NCBI RefSeq assembly: GCF_000364165.2
Contig: NZ_CP097810.1
Location: 186,001-250,000, forward strand
Source: Clostridium sp. MD294
GTDB lineage: Bacteria > Bacillota > Clostridia > Lachnospirales > Anaerotignaceae
Length of the DNA: 64,000 nucleotides
Direction: 5' to 3'
In this document: piece by piece, positions 1-10,184 of the stretch
How the letters are laid out: each line of letters starts with the position of its first letter
Position numbering within the stretch: position 1 is the stretch's first letter
Notes under the pieces: generated by a model
Seen by the model: only the letters and a program-made list of their open reading frames with translations
What the model was told of the DNA's origin: nothing
The model's database searches: none
Position numbers and translations under genes: made by a program

Positions 1-2351
1 CCCCAATTTCGTCTGTCATATTCCTTAGGGTAAGCAATAGCAAAACCTGTATTTACACTATCTGTTTCTCCCTTTGTATTTGTTATTTGTAAATTTAATA
101 TATATCCACCTTCTGCTATAGTATCCATAGTTCCTACATATACATTTGGTGCTGTTCTATTCAGTATCACATTGTATGTCTTATTGTCATTTGAAACAAC
201 AGTCCCTTCTACTTCTGAAACACTTTCATCATATGCCATTGTAACAGTCAAAAGACTTTTTTCTCCTTCTATTACTGCTGATGCTGTAATATCTTTACTA
301 CTTTGTTTTTTCATTATCCAAGAAATACTATTTTGTAATATTTGTCGCCCTTGTTGAGAAGCTAGCCAGTTTTTACTCCATTTTCCACTAACATCACTTG
401 TCCAAACAGCTGTTCTTCCCAAACCATACTGCCATGTAGCAAGTATAGGTTCTTGTTTATCGCTCTCTAATACAACATCTGCTCTTGGTTTTGCTGTTGT
501 ACCAATATATCCTTCTAATGTTGCTACACTACTAATATCAGCCATAATTGCAGAAGCATTTTTTTGTTTTGGATAAAATGTTCTATTGTTTATATATTCT
601 TTTCCTGCAAGTAATGTTTCTTTCGCAAAAATTTCAGGTAAATCACTAAATTCATTTGTAAAGTAATATCTTCCTCCACCTTGTTCTGAAAGTCTTTTTA
701 ATAATGCAGTATCAGCTCCCGTTCCTACTGCTACAGTAGATAATGTAATACCATTTGTATTCATTCTTTCTAATAAACTATCATATCCTGATTGTTCTGC
801 CTGACCGTCTGTTAAAAGTATAATATGCTTTTGTTTTGTATTAGCATCTTTCAGCACATCATAGGCTGCGTTGAGTCCAGGCAATATGCTAGTACCTCCT
901 CCAGGTTGTATACTACCTATACCCATGCGAATATCTGTTATATTATCTTGCACTGTTTGAAAAGGTACTGCCCATTGTGCTATATCATCAAATGCTATAA
1001 CACCTATACAATCCCCAGGCATAAAACTGCTTAGACTTCTTATACAGGCCTCTTTTGCCATTTCAATTTTTGAAACACCATATTCTCCTCCGTCCATACT
1101 TCCAGAGCGGTCTATTACCATTACCATACCTAAACTATTATTTTGTCCTTCTGTTTTTAATTCCATTTCTACCGGCAGTATTTCCTCTAGTTTTGTTTTA
1201 TAATAACCGCCTAATGCAAATGAGTTTTCTCCTCCTGTTACAAGAAGCCCTCCTCCTGTTGTTTTAACATAACTTTCTAGAGCGTCTAAAAATCCATTTG
1301 GCATACTTTCTTCTGAAACATCTGACAATACTACTGCATCATACTGATTTAATTGTTCCACTATAACAGGTGCATTTTCTATTGCTATTTTTGTCACATT
1401 TACTTGACTGTTTTGTAAAAAGTCCTCCCATACATTTCCACTATCATACTGTTCTATCAGCAATATTTGTGCAACATCTGTAATATAGCAGTAAGCATAG
1501 GCTTTATTATTTTGAGAAATCGTATCTTGCTGTGCTGACAATTCTGCTCTATACAATATACTTCCACCATTTTCTGTTTTATCAGAAAATACAATATTAC
1601 TTTCTCCTTTTACTACTGCAATTTGTTCATTAGCAATTAAACTATTTCCTTTAAACAATTTTACATTTGCTTGTGTATCTATATTACTACTTATTTGCAA
1701 TGTAACATCATATTCTGTATTTTTATTTATCAAATTAGAAACTTGAAGTGCAGAAAGCTGTACCTCTGGTTGTTCTTTTGTTTGTAATGGAAATACATCT
1801 ATTGTAATGCCTTGTGCTTGCAACAATTTTGACTGTGCATAACCATCTCCTACTGTTTCAATGCCATCAGAAAGTAATACAATTCTTTTTCTTGTTTTTT
1901 CTGGTATTACTGCATTTGCTAAATTTAATACACTACTAATATTTGTTGCATTTTTTTGTACATAAGACAAAAAATTTTGAGGAAAAGGTACATTACTCAT
2001 AGGGGACTGTTCTAACACAGCATCACCACCAAAGCATAACAATCCAATGTTATCTTTTTCACTTCTTGCACTTTCTGCCTGTTTTAAAAATGTTTTGATA
2101 TTTTGTTGTGACTGTTTTGTACTATCAGACAAATCTACTGCAAATATTGTTGTTACCTTTTGAGAAGTGGTTTGTATACTAATATCACACAATGCTAGTA
2201 TAAGCAAAAGAGCGACTATGCTTCTCATAAATATAAAAAATCTATGGCTAAATGTATTTTTTATATTTCCTTTTTTTGCAATCACATACAACAACAGCAC
2301 TACTATAACAAAAAACAATATACAATAAGGTTTCATTACACTAACGTTCAT
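1..2351 (-). CDS. VWA-domain / glutamine amidotransferase-like membrane protein (3' end outside window)
   Basis: Open frame read by hand on the minus strand from 2351 to the left edge, about 783 codons with no stop. The N-terminus has two hydrophobic segments (about residues 9-25 and 42-58). A first VWA domain follows, with MIDAS motif DLSDS near residue 70. A class I amidotransferase-like segment (GGGLLVTGGENSF, about 370) comes next, then a second VWA domain with MIDAS motif DRSGS near 412. The start at 2351 is chosen because GGAGAG lies 9 nt upstream; a second in-frame ATG at 2336 has a poorer site. The start overlaps the stop of the upstream BatA-like gene by 11 bp, which implies translational coupling. 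VWA plus amidotransferase-like proteins of this kind usually sit in MoxR/BatA-type envelope clusters. Exact function unknown. Confidence 0.85.
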   Translation of the reverse strand, partial: MNVSVMKPYCILFFVIVVLLLYVIAKKGNIKNTFSHRFFIFMRSIVALLLILALCDISIQTTSQKVTTIFAVDLSDSTKQSQQNIKTFLKQAESARSEKDNIGLLCFGGDAVLEQSPMSNVPFPQNFLSYVQKNATNISSVLNLANAVIPEKTRKRIVLLSDGIETVGDGYAQSKLLQAQGITIDVFPLQTKEQPEVQLSALQVSNLINKNTEYDVTLQISSNIDTQANVKLFKGNSLIANEQIAVVKGESNIVFSDKTENGGSILYRAELSAQQDTISQNNKAYAYCYITDVAQILLIEQYDSGNVWEDFLQNSQVNVTKIAIENAPVIVEQLNQYDAVVLSDVSEESMPNGFLDALESYVKTTGGGLLVTGGENSFALGGYYKTKLEEILPVEMELKTEGQNNSLGMVMVIDRSGSMDGGEYGVSKIEMAKEACIRSLSSFMPGDCIGVIAFDDIAQWAVPFQTVQDNITDIRMGIGSIQPGGGTSILPGLNAAYDVLKDANTKQKHIILLTDGQAEQSGYDSLLERMNTNGITLSTVAVGTGADTALLKRLSEQGGGRYYFTNEFSDLPEIFAKETLLAGKEYINNRTFYPKQKNASAIMADISSVATLEGYIGTTAKPRADVVLESDKQEPILATWQYGLGRTAVWTSDVSGKWSKNWLASQQGRQILQNSISWIMKKQSSKDITASAVIEGEKSLLTVTMAYDESVSEVEGTVVSNDNKTYNVILNRTAPNVYVGTMDTIAEGGYILNLQITNTKGETDSVNTGFAIAYPKEYDRRNW

Positions 2352-4164
2352 TGCAATTCACTCTCCATTCTAACAGCAGAAGTAAAAGTAACACAAATAT
2401 TACAATATTTTGAATACTTTTTCCTACTTTTATTGTTTTTTGGGCATTATTTTGCTGTGTTTGTGTTTGTTCTCTTATTTGATATTGCTGCATCAAATCA
2501 GACTCTCCTGCTGTTTTCGCATTAACAGCAAATGTATTTGTTGTTTGTTGTTGTAATTGGTCTTTTTGTATGAGTGTATAAATGCCTGTTTGTTGTGTAT
2601 CTGTAAAAGTTTCTGGAGGAAAAGGAGGTGCTATTTTTGTAGTTTGTCCATTTGGAAACTGTATAAAAGCCTCTTTTGTTTCTGGTAAAAGTGAAATTTC
2701 TATTGTTTGCCCAGACTCTATACCCTTCAAAGATTTTTGTGCACTCTGTTCAAAAAACCAATTTTGTAAATTATATATTAATATAGGAAATTCTTTTTGT
2801 AGTGGCAAATCTGTATTATGAATGTCAAATGCAAATACTGCCATTTTGACACCATTTTGTTCTCCTGCTATAGCAATAGCTTTTCCATCTGCTTCTAATA
2901 TAGGAGATGCCCAAATTGGTACAGAAAATGATTTTGCTTTTTCAATATCAAATTTTAATGTTTCTGAAAATGTCATATTGCCATATCCTTGTGTAGTTGC
3001 TTGTGCTGTTATATTTCTTTCTGTTCCTAAAGGCAATATATTGTTATCATTAGGTAAATTCCAAAATATATAATAACCATCTTCTGGTAAAACTTCTGGT
3101 ACAACGCCATCAAATATATATAGTGAATATCCCTTCAATACTTCAATATGTTCTGTATCTGTTTTATAAAGTTCTACTTCAGGCAAAAGGCTATATACTT
3201 TTTCTAAAAATATATTTTGGTCTGTTACTAAAAGCACTTTCTTTTTTGTTTGAGAAAATGCTCCATCATAGGCTCTATCATCTGCTATTAAGACATCTTC
3301 TGGTGTCAATGTTGCTGTTAATGCTGTTGTCTGTTGCGAAATACCTGTAAATATTACATCTTTGCTATTTCCGCCTTGTATTGTAATTTCTTTTCTATCA
3401 AATGCCTTTCCATCACAAAATAAATTAACTGTTTTAGTAATTTCTCCTTCTCCAAAATAGCTCACTTTTACAAGTGCTTGAAAACCGTTTTCTCCTTGAC
3501 TATGAGAAAGCAATGTAATTGCAGTATTTTGACTATTTTTTCCTAATATATTTTGTTCTATATCTAAATCTTGTAATGTTGGTTGTAACTGGTCTGTAAA
3601 AATACAAATTTGACCGTTTTCTGCCCCTGCTAGTTGTAACAACTCTCTGCTATTTTGCCAGTTTACTCCTCCATTTGTAGGCTGAATAGTTTCTATTTGA
3701 TTTAACAATGTTCTTTTATCTGTACTGTTACTAGATAATATTATTGGTGTATCTTGTAAAAGCACAATACTAAACATACCATTAGGAGGTGACTGTTCTA
3801 TTTGATTTTTCATTTGCTGTTTTGCCTGTTCTAAGCGACTTTTGCCCTCCTGTTCATCTTTTGCCTGCATACTCAAAGAGCAATCTAGTCCAAATACAAT
3901 ATGACTTGTTTCACTTATTCCCATAATATAAGGATTAGCCAGCGCTACAGCTAACAATATAACAGCAATTATCTGCAAAAACATTAATAAATTCTTTTTT
4001 AATTTTTGAAAAGGTTTTTGTGCCATACTATAGCTTTCTGCTCTTTTCCATAAAAACAAACTAGATACTTGCTGTTCTTTATACTTTTGTTTCATCAAAT
4101 ACATCAAAACAATAATAGGAACTCCTATTAACGCCAAAAGTCCTAACGGCTGAAAAAAACGCAT
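2341..4164 (-). CDS. BatA-like VWA-domain membrane protein
   Basis: This 607-residue protein starts with the typical BatA/aerotolerance N-terminal region: a membrane segment at about 5-22, a short basic loop, and a second membrane segment at about 58-80. A VWA domain follows, with MIDAS motif DCSLS at residues 94-98. The rest is probably extracytoplasmic, and a last membrane segment (about 583-600) precedes a short basic tail. VWA proteins of this class bind a metal and a protein ligand and are thought to assemble with MoxR ATPases and DUF58 proteins; neither is in the window, but the operon continues past the left edge. Start supported by AAGGAGGG upstream. It lies 14 bp after the coiled-coil membrane gene. 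Confidence 0.85.
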   Translation of the reverse strand: MRFFQPLGLLALIGVPIIVLMYLMKQKYKEQQVSSLFLWKRAESYSMAQKPFQKLKKNLLMFLQIIAVILLAVALANPYIMGISETSHIVFGLDCSLSMQAKDEQEGKSRLEQAKQQMKNQIEQSPPNGMFSIVLLQDTPIILSSNSTDKRTLLNQIETIQPTNGGVNWQNSRELLQLAGAENGQICIFTDQLQPTLQDLDIEQNILGKNSQNTAITLLSHSQGENGFQALVKVSYFGEGEITKTVNLFCDGKAFDRKEITIQGGNSKDVIFTGISQQTTALTATLTPEDVLIADDRAYDGAFSQTKKKVLLVTDQNIFLEKVYSLLPEVELYKTDTEHIEVLKGYSLYIFDGVVPEVLPEDGYYIFWNLPNDNNILPLGTERNITAQATTQGYGNMTFSETLKFDIEKAKSFSVPIWASPILEADGKAIAIAGEQNGVKMAVFAFDIHNTDLPLQKEFPILIYNLQNWFFEQSAQKSLKGIESGQTIEISLLPETKEAFIQFPNGQTTKIAPPFPPETFTDTQQTGIYTLIQKDQLQQQTTNTFAVNAKTAGESDLMQQYQIREQTQTQQNNAQKTIKVGKSIQNIVIFVLLLLLLLEWRVNCNER

Positions 4165-4178
4165 TGATTACACCCTCC

Positions 4179-5663
4179 TTATTGTTCTAATGTTGAAAAG
4201 TATTCAGAAACCAATTCTCTCATACCATAAGGTACGTCACTATTTTCAATATCTTTTAAAGCATCATTTCGGTAAGACTGATATACTTGTTCATAAGGCA
4301 AACTTTGTCCTCTTTCTCCTATTGTCTGCTCTCTTGTAATATTTGTTTGTCCTTGTTCATTTTGCTGTCCTTGCAGTTGTGTTTGGTATCCTGCCATATT
4401 CTCCGCTTTTCTAGTATATATTTTTTCTGTTTCTTGATGTCCATTTCCTCTACCTTGACCACTGTTCATACCTTCACCGCTACCTTGTCCTTGACCACCT
4501 TGACCGCTTCCGCTTTGTTCTCCTTCTCCTTGTCCCTGCCCTTGTCCATCTCCTTGCTGTCCTGATTGTCCTGACTGTTCTGTTTTAGAAGAAGCATTTT
4601 CAGCCAATGCTTGATTTAAGTTTTCCATATTTTGTATAAAATCAGTATTCTCATTTGCTAATGATGCTAATTTTCCTTTTAATGCTTGTCCTTGTGTAAT
4701 TGCCTGTGCCATATTACCACTAGAAAGCTGTTGTGACAAATTTTTAAGCAATTCTGCTAATTCTTCATCATTTACTTCTCCTATATCTTCTAATGCCTGT
4801 GCAATTTTTTCTAATACTTCCTGAGGCAATTCTTCCATTTCAGACAGCAACGTGTCCATTTGTGTACGAATGGCTTTTGTATCTCCTGTTTCTAGTGCAT
4901 TCGCTAATTCTTTTGTTTTCTCATTTTGAGAAAGCTTTTCTGATACTTTTTTTAAATCTTCTGACATATTTTCTTTTTCAAGTGCTTTTACTGCTTGTTG
5001 TGCTTGTTCTACTATTCTTTTACTTTCTTCTACTGTTTGTGCTTTTTTTAAATTTTTTGTTAGCGTATTCATTTCTTTATTAAATGCTTTTAAAGCATCT
5101 TCTTTTATTTCTTGTTCTTTATTAATATCACTTTTTACTTGTTCTATTTTTTTTAGCTGTGCTGCTGCATACTGTTCTGCTTGTTTTTGTTGTGGAGTAG
5201 TAATAATATTTGTACCAAACAATGCCACAAATAGTACTGCCAATATTTGTATTTCTTTTTTAGAAATAGTTAATTTATATTTTTTTGAAATATCCTGTTG
5301 TTGTGCTTTCTGCAGAGCATCTTCTATTACCAGTTTTTCTATTTTTGTATATTCTCTTTTTTGTTCCAATAATTCCAATGCTGTAATAAAACGTTCCTTA
5401 TATCCTAATTTATCCGCAATTTGTGCTGTTTTTTTCCACGTAATACGTTTTAAATATGTAACAATAAAAGAACAAAATAAAACAGCTAACACAATGATTA
5501 TAAAAAATATATTATCATCAAATAAATATTTCCATTTTGAAATTAAAACATATATAACTGAAATTGCTGTACCTACTATTACAAATTTTAAAAATATTTT
5601 CAGCCACAACTCCCACATTAATTTTATTTTTAATTTCAAAAGTCTTTTTTGTAGCTGTTCCAT
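4179..5663 (-). CDS. coiled-coil membrane protein of VWA/ABC operon
   Basis: A 494-residue protein of no family I can name with certainty; the architecture resembles DUF4175-type proteins seen in similar clusters. Hydrophobic segments lie at about 15-41, 51-71 and 139-157. A long charged, Gln/Glu/Lys-rich helical region (about 160-340) is likely coiled coil. A low-complexity Gly/Gln/Ser stretch (about 365-410) follows, then a hydrophilic tail. The start has AGAGAGGAGAG upstream. It sits between the ABC permease and the BatA-like gene in the same direction, so it is likely part of the same envelope machine, perhaps as a scaffold. Function is inference from context only. Confidence 0.8.
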   Translation of the reverse strand: MEQLQKRLLKLKIKLMWELWLKIFLKFVIVGTAISVIYVLISKWKYLFDDNIFFIIIVLAVLFCSFIVTYLKRITWKKTAQIADKLGYKERFITALELLEQKREYTKIEKLVIEDALQKAQQQDISKKYKLTISKKEIQILAVLFVALFGTNIITTPQQKQAEQYAAAQLKKIEQVKSDINKEQEIKEDALKAFNKEMNTLTKNLKKAQTVEESKRIVEQAQQAVKALEKENMSEDLKKVSEKLSQNEKTKELANALETGDTKAIRTQMDTLLSEMEELPQEVLEKIAQALEDIGEVNDEELAELLKNLSQQLSSGNMAQAITQGQALKGKLASLANENTDFIQNMENLNQALAENASSKTEQSGQSGQQGDGQGQGQGEGEQSGSGQGGQGQGSGEGMNSGQGRGNGHQETEKIYTRKAENMAGYQTQLQGQQNEQGQTNITREQTIGERGQSLPYEQVYQSYRNDALKDIENSDVPYGMRELVSEYFSTLEQ

Positions 5664-5705
5664 ATTGTTCTCTCCTCTCTTTTTTTACTTCTGTATTTAC
5701 TTTTT

Positions 5706-6575
5706 TTATTTTTTATTTCTTACTGGGTTGATAAAATGTGCTGACAACAACACAAACAAAAATGAAACTACAATATTAAACACAGTATTTACTATCCAAT
5801 AATGCTGCACTATTGTATTTATTGTAGTATTTTGGCTAGCATAGCGATAAAATAAATCAGATGCTACATTTGTCCCTAATTGATTATCTATCAATGAAAA
5901 AAATCCTACACCCGGATTTGCAGAAAGTATTGTTAATGGAAATGCCAAACTTGGGGATGTTTGGTACATTGTCCAATGTAAACTTTGCTGCAAAAAAACT
6001 GCTATCAGTGTTCCAAAACAAAATACTCCTCCTATAAGCAAATATACTACAACAATAGATACTACTGTCTTTTTAAATATGCAAGAAAAAAATATAGAAA
6101 TAGAACAAGCCATGCAAGTCGTTATCATAATATAAAGCATCATTACTAACAAAGAAATAATTGTAACACCACCAAAATAGAATGCTATAGCAAAAACAGG
6201 TAATGTTGCTATCATAATTAATACAAGTGTTGCAATAGAAGACATCAATTTTCCTATTACAATAGATAGCGATGACATTTTTGTCATCAAAAGTAAATCT
6301 AATGTTTGCCTTTCTCTTTCTCCACTGATACAGCCTGCTGTCATAGCTGGAGCTGCCAAAAGCATCAATCCCATTTGCATAGCACAAAGTACAACATACA
6401 TATATGTCATTTGTTCTGGGTCAAATGAATAATTGTAAGAATTAAACATTGTACCATATAAAAACAGTATTGCTCCTAGTGCTACTATAGCAACATACAC
6501 TGTCAATATTGCAAACATTTTCCAACTTCTTAGTGTTGTTTTTGTTTCTCGACGCAATACAGGGTTCATCATCAT
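5706..6575 (-). CDS. ABC-2 type transporter permease
   Basis: This 289-residue protein has about six hydrophobic segments. The motif SGERERQTLDLLLMTKMS near residue 84 is typical of ABC-2 permeases that pair with CcmA-like ATPases in gliding- or exporter-type systems. The start codon overlaps the stop of the ATPase gene (4-bp ATGA type), so the two are translationally coupled. The first of three consecutive ATGs is taken; AGGAGGCG lies upstream. The substrate cannot be told from sequence; the VWA neighbours suggest work on the envelope rather than drug export. Confidence 0.9.
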   Translation of the reverse strand: MMMNPVLRRETKTTLRSWKMFAILTVYVAIVALGAILFLYGTMFNSYNYSFDPEQMTYMYVVLCAMQMGLMLLAAPAMTAGCISGERERQTLDLLLMTKMSSLSIVIGKLMSSIATLVLIMIATLPVFAIAFYFGGVTIISLLVMMLYIMITTCMACSISIFFSCIFKKTVVSIVVVYLLIGGVFCFGTLIAVFLQQSLHWTMYQTSPSLAFPLTILSANPGVGFFSLIDNQLGTNVASDLFYRYASQNTTINTIVQHYWIVNTVFNIVVSFLFVLLSAHFINPVRNKK

Positions 6576-7498
6576 TTTTGTTCGCCTCCTGTTACCTGCA
6601 TAAATATTTCTTCCAAATTTCCTTCTTTTTCTTTAAAATATATTATTGCAATATCTGCTAGTACAATTTGTTTTAAAAGCTCTGCTAATTCTTTGTCTTC
6701 CCCTTGATAAGAAAATTCTATATCAAATGTATTTTCAATTATATCTTCTACAAGCGGTTGTTCTTCTAACAATTTCATAAGAGCAGTCATATTTTCCAGA
6801 GGGCGTATTTGTATTCTTCTTACTTTTGTCATTTGTTTCATAATTTCCTGTACTGTTCCTTGTACAACAATATGCCCTTTATCTATAATACCTACTTCTG
6901 TACACATTTCGGCAAGTTCTGGCAATATATGAGAACTAATAATAATTGTTTTTCCCATTATCTGGAGTTGCTTTAATACTTCTTTCATTTCTACTCTTGC
7001 CCTTGGGTCAAGTCCAGAAGCAGGTTCATCTAATATTAGCAATTTGGGGTCATGTATTAAGCTTCTTGCTAAACATAGTCTTTGTTTCATACCTCTTGAT
7101 AGACTATCTACATATGTATCTTTTTTATGAGAAAGGTCCACAATTTCTAACAAATTATTTATCAAACTTTCTCTTTGTTCATAAGGTATATAATAAGTTC
7201 CTGCATAAAAATCCATATATTCTGACACTTTTAAGTCATCATACACACCAAAAAAGTCTGGCATATATCCTATATGTTCTTTCAATGCTTTAGGATTTTT
7301 GGTAACATCTACACCATCAATTATAACACTTCCATCTGTTGCTTTCAAAAGTCCTGACATAATTTTCATTGTAGTTGTTTTTCCCGCACCATTTGGTCCT
7401 ACAAATCCAAATATACTACTTTCTGGTACTGTCAAATTTAAGTCATCTACTGCGGTAAATTTTCCATATTTTTTCATAAGATGTTTAATTTCTAACAT
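6572..7498 (-). CDS. ABC transporter ATP-binding protein
   Basis: A 308-residue CcmA-type ATPase with Walker A GPNGAGKTT (about residue 34), signature-like SLSRGMKQRL (about 134), Walker B LLILDEPAS (about 154) and a switch histidine in SSHILPE. A C-terminal extension of about 90 residues follows the ATPase core, as in exporter-type ATPases. It overlaps the preceding 855-residue protein gene by 14 bp and the permease gene by 4 bp. It energises the partner permease at the cytoplasmic membrane. Confidence 0.93.
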   Translation of the reverse strand: MLEIKHLMKKYGKFTAVDDLNLTVPESSIFGFVGPNGAGKTTTMKIMSGLLKATDGSVIIDGVDVTKNPKALKEHIGYMPDFFGVYDDLKVSEYMDFYAGTYYIPYEQRESLINNLLEIVDLSHKKDTYVDSLSRGMKQRLCLARSLIHDPKLLILDEPASGLDPRARVEMKEVLKQLQIMGKTIIISSHILPELAEMCTEVGIIDKGHIVVQGTVQEIMKQMTKVRRIQIRPLENMTALMKLLEEQPLVEDIIENTFDIEFSYQGEDKELAELLKQIVLADIAIIYFKEKEGNLEEIFMQVTGGEQK

Positions 7499-10052
7499 TT
7501 TGCCCTGCCCCCTTTATTTTCATTTCTGGGTATCTGACTTCTGTTTCTTTTTGTACAAAATATTTTACTTTTATGCAGCCATTTGGATAATCTTCTGTTA
7601 TCCATATATAATTTGAAATATCGTTATATGGGTCACTGCTCAATGCTTCCCACTGTTCTGTTGCCGCATTATATATTTCTGGTGCTTGATAAAAGTTTCC
7701 TGTATCATTTAATGAGCGGAACTGTACACTTTCTATTTGTGTATTTGCAGGTATGCCAAATGTCCATACTGCTTCTGATGCTGTTTCTGCATAAATACTA
7801 TTATCTCTATAATCATTTATGCCATCTGCACTTTCTTCTAAAAGCACAATACCAGACAATACACCGTAAGGTATTTCAAACATTTCTGCTTCTGACAAAT
7901 ATACGCTATATTCCATAATATACAAATTTAATGTATTTTCTAATGCACTCTCTCCATTGATATTAATAGGTTCAGGTAATATTCCCTCTTCATCAAAAGC
8001 ATACAGATATACCTTCATATCTCCCTCATTTACTAATCGCATTTCTGCCTCATTCCAATTTACATAGTCCTGTACTAAATCTCCTTCTCTCATTATACGA
8101 TAAGCGTCTTGTCTTGTCATTTCTCCTGATTTTATTTTTTTATTTAATTTTGTTCTATCATACACATCTCTAAATATTTCCCATACTGCACTTGATAAAT
8201 TTGTTATTTGCTTGTCTACAATTTCCTCGTTAATATTGATGCTTTCTCCTATTTTTAGACTATCTATTTTTATAATTCTTTTTCCTACTACAAATAATAT
8301 ATCTTTAAAATTTCTATTAGTATTATTTGTAATTGTACCAACTAATTTTTCTCCTTCCATTTTAACGTCACATACTACAGTACCACCCATATCTGTTACA
8401 GTTTGCATTTCAAATTCATTGTTATTCCAACTGCCCTTATTAAAATATGTAATTTCTGTTTTATCTCCTATCAATACTTTATTCAAATAAATATCTTTTG
8501 CCTCTTCATAATAATTCCATCTGTCTTCAGAAGCTACTGACAAATTCATTGCTTTTTCTGCACTCAATACAACAGTTCCTTTTTTATTTGATTTTGCACA
8601 ACCATATATTTCTGTTTTAGCTATATTTTGTCCTTGTTCTATTTTTGTAGCAGACACAATATTAATTAAGCCACTTTTATACTGACTATTTATACTTAAC
8701 ACAAATATAATCAGCATAAATATTGCAGAAATAGCTGGTATTGCTATCCAAGCGAATTCTCTTTTATCTTTTCTTTTTAGTACAATATACAATATAGGGC
8801 CTATTACAATGACATAAATTATTACAGCAAACAATATAATATAAATACTATTTTCTTTTAGCTCTGGAAATCTTTGTGCAATATAAGACATAGGATTATA
8901 ATTATAACTGTCTGCATATTCTACTTTCATCAACTCTTCATCAACATACTCGCAGTAACTTTTTATTTCATTTACAAAGCCTGCTGTACTAATTACAGGC
9001 TCTAATGATAATGATATATCATATAGTATCACTGCTCCATTTCCTATTGCTAGCAATGAAGCATTTTCAAAAATATCTGTTTGTATGTCCTCTATTCCTA
9101 ATAAATTCAATTCCGCTACATCAGCTCTTACACTCTGCCCTGCTAATATAATATTTTTTTGTACAGTACTCTCACTTGTAATAGATACAATATTTTGTAA
9201 TCCACTCATTGTTTTGGAAGCATTTACTCCTGTACCAATAACACAAATACCTCCCTGTTGTATCCATTGTAAAAGTGCTTGCTTTTGCTTTTCTGACAAC
9301 GACTTTGTGTCAAAATCGTCTATCACAATTACTTTAAAATGATTGATAACAGATTGCTCACTTGGAAATGTTTCGTTATTTAAATACACTGTTTTTGTAT
9401 ATTCTCCTGTATAATCTTGTTGCTGTGCAAAATGAAGTGCTGACAAATATGCCATATCTGCTGGTCTTTCACTAAGTACTCCTATTAATATTGTTGCAGG
9501 GTCTAATGGCTGAGCACTAACATATTTTCTATATACAATTTGATTTTTTTCATTTACTAATGTTATTTCAAAATCTTTTTGTATTGTCTGTATTGGTACA
9601 GATAAATAAATCTGTTTTATTGCCCCTTTTGAAAGTTCCAAAGGTTGATAAAAAATAGAATATCTTCCTCCATTATTACTATTGCCTATAGTGGAGTATA
9701 TTTTTATTTGAAATTCTCCTTTAAAATCATTACTATTATTTACCATAACAGCACTAACAGGGACTACTTTTCCTACAATAAATTGCTGTTCAAATCCAAT
9801 TAAAATATTGGCAGAAAAATCATTTATACCAACTTCTCTTTCTTTTTTTTGTTTTTCAGAAAGTGCTGCATCATTTTGTATTGTATCATCATTTAAAATA
9901 GTTGAAGCAGTATCTACTGCTACTGCTGGTGCTGCCATTGCTCTAGCAGAAAATATTGGTGCAATTAAGCTCAATACCATAGCAATTACAAGTAATATAG
10001 CAACAATTGCTGCGATACGTCTTTTTCTTTGCTCTCTTTTATTTATTTTCAT
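7485..10052 (-). CDS. large membrane protein with amidotransferase-like segment, first gene of VWA/ABC operon
   Basis: An 855-residue protein with an N-terminal membrane segment (about 12-40). An extracytoplasmic region contains an amidotransferase-like stretch (VIVIDDFDTKSL ... GGICVIGTG, about 240-275). Two membrane segments follow in the middle (about 403-425 and 436-455), then a long C-terminal extracytoplasmic region with Asp/Glu-rich and Tyr-rich patches. The start has AAGGGAGG upstream. It is the promoter-proximal gene of the operon. I do not recognise a named family; the layout resembles proteins found beside ABC/VWA modules in Clostridia. No enzymatic residues can be assigned. Confidence 0.8.
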   Translation of the reverse strand: MKINKREQRKRRIAAIVAILLVIAMVLSLIAPIFSARAMAAPAVAVDTASTILNDDTIQNDAALSEKQKKEREVGINDFSANILIGFEQQFIVGKVVPVSAVMVNNSNDFKGEFQIKIYSTIGNSNNGGRYSIFYQPLELSKGAIKQIYLSVPIQTIQKDFEITLVNEKNQIVYRKYVSAQPLDPATILIGVLSERPADMAYLSALHFAQQQDYTGEYTKTVYLNNETFPSEQSVINHFKVIVIDDFDTKSLSEKQKQALLQWIQQGGICVIGTGVNASKTMSGLQNIVSITSESTVQKNIILAGQSVRADVAELNLLGIEDIQTDIFENASLLAIGNGAVILYDISLSLEPVISTAGFVNEIKSYCEYVDEELMKVEYADSYNYNPMSYIAQRFPELKENSIYIILFAVIIYVIVIGPILYIVLKRKDKREFAWIAIPAISAIFMLIIFVLSINSQYKSGLINIVSATKIEQGQNIAKTEIYGCAKSNKKGTVVLSAEKAMNLSVASEDRWNYYEEAKDIYLNKVLIGDKTEITYFNKGSWNNNEFEMQTVTDMGGTVVCDVKMEGEKLVGTITNNTNRNFKDILFVVGKRIIKIDSLKIGESININEEIVDKQITNLSSAVWEIFRDVYDRTKLNKKIKSGEMTRQDAYRIMREGDLVQDYVNWNEAEMRLVNEGDMKVYLYAFDEEGILPEPININGESALENTLNLYIMEYSVYLSEAEMFEIPYGVLSGIVLLEESADGINDYRDNSIYAETASEAVWTFGIPANTQIESVQFRSLNDTGNFYQAPEIYNAATEQWEALSSDPYNDISNYIWITEDYPNGCIKVKYFVQKETEVRYPEMKIKGAGQNVRN

Positions 10053-10184
10053 ATTATTACAACCTCCCTTGTTTATTTACTGTCACTATTATATCAATTT
10101 CCAAAAAATATAAATACTAATTTTTTCTTACACTTTTATTATTAATATATTTCTATAGTATCAATAAATAAAAATAATATTTTG

